Shown here in pieces: positions 5,246 to 5,640 of a stretch of 5,640 nt of DNA. Under the pieces are notes generated by a model, which made no database searches, was not told where the DNA came from, and saw nothing but the letters and a program-made list of their open reading frames with translations. Location: the NCBI GenBank assembly GCA_029777145.1, contig JAKOSS010000845.1:1-5640 (forward strand), in the 5' to 3' direction. The position numbers were made by a program, and so were the translations under genes. Numbering within the stretch: position 1 is the stretch's first letter; each line of letters opens with the position of its first letter. This stretch comes from Acidobacteriota bacterium (GTDB taxonomy: Bacteria > Acidobacteriota > Blastocatellia > Pyrinomonadales > Pyrinomonadaceae).

Positions 5246-5640
5246 ATGGCTGGCGACTTAATAAATCCGAATCCGAATGTCCTGACTTCGACGATCGAGT
5301 TTTTGACCGCGATGATCACGCCGGCGCTGCTGATCTCCGCGACCGGCTCGCTCGTGCTCTCGACCTCGACCCGTCTCGGGCGCGTTGTCGACCGCGTCCG
5401 CGATCTTGAAAAGCGTCTCAGCGAATTGATCACCGTCGAAGACAAGGAGGCGATCCCGCTTTATTCGAAGCGGCTCGACACGGTCGTCAACCTGCTCGAC
5501 AAGGTCACGAGCCGGGCGCGGATCCTGCAGCGCGCGATGAGCGCGTTCTATTACGGGCTCGGGATCTTCATTCTGACGAGCCTGACGATCGCGGTCGCCG
5601 GTCTGTTCAACATTTACCGATGGCTGCCGATCCCGGTCGG
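5246..5640 (+). CDS. DUF2721 family membrane protein, 3' end outside window
   Basis: Reading from ATG 5246 gives 131 residues with no stop before the window ends, so the gene is partial. The sequence fits DUF2721, a family of small bacterial inner-membrane proteins without a known function. A first helix with ITPALLISATG (24-34) runs to about 41. It is followed by the family's hallmark RLGRVVDRVRDLEKR (43-57), a charged, probably coiled amphipathic stretch to about 97. A second helix, FYYGLGIFILTSLTIAVAGL, spans 101-120. An additional helix is expected beyond the edge. GTG at 5243 is directly in frame before the ATG. TTG 5192 and GTG 5207 are also in frame but would translate the repeat, so I prefer ATG 5246. 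No Shine-Dalgarno is visible because the heptad array occupies that position. Confidence 0.85.
   Translation, partial: MAGDLINPNPNVLTSTIEFLTAMITPALLISATGSLVLSTSTRLGRVVDRVRDLEKRLSELITVEDKEAIPLYSKRLDTVVNLLDKVTSRARILQRAMSAFYYGLGIFILTSLTIAVAGLFNIYRWLPIPV

Overview
The window looks like a stretch of an ordinary bacterial chromosome with moderately GC-rich coding DNA. It holds six protein genes and an unusual amount of short-period repeat DNA between them. The gene content (HerA-type ATPase, aldo/keto reductase, Mpo1-like DUF962 protein, alpha/beta-hydrolase esterase, DUF2721 protein), together with period-7 repeats between genes, suggests a free-living environmental bacterium. Acidobacteriota of the Blastocatellia/Pyrinomonadaceae kind is my best guess. 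It rests on general resemblance only; there is no rRNA or other marker gene here.

Layout, left to right. Positions 1-100 are an almost pure purine, G-rich tract. Positions 107-148 are six heptads of the AC(C/T)GACC type. An extended -10 promoter (TGGTATAAT) lies within 20 bases of the start of a 567-residue HerA/DUF87 ATPase (171-1874, +). From the stop codon of that gene to about 2120 runs a long mosaic of heptanucleotide repeats, broken by an unrelated 27-base element. An aldo/keto reductase with a complete catalytic tetrad follows (2157-3230, +). After a 148-base repeat-free gap come two tightly spaced genes: a small three-helix membrane protein (3379-3714, +) and a DUF962/Mpo1-like membrane protein (3719-4039, +). 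The latter has a strong Shine-Dalgarno inside the end of the former. A convergent junction with oppositely oriented heptads (4038-4117) separates these from an esterase-fold hydrolase on the minus strand (4119-5126). Its GTG start lies at the edge of a heptad array. A divergent region follows, and a DUF2721 membrane protein (5246 onward, +) runs off the right edge.

The genes do not form one pathway. The only convincing operon is the small membrane protein plus the DUF962 gene. HerA has no NurA, SIR2-like or other nuclease partner in view and has its own promoter, so I do not call a defence or repair cassette.

The most unusual signal is non-coding. Several sequence-unrelated repeat families (GAGCMGT, GGTCRGT, TATCAGC, ATCCAAA/GATTTTC) all share a strict 7-base period. 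They occupy nearly every gene boundary, begin at stop codons, and lie in inverted orientation around herA and around the esterase gene. They resemble in style the short tandemly repeated repetitive (STRR) heptanucleotide sequences known from heterocystous cyanobacteria.
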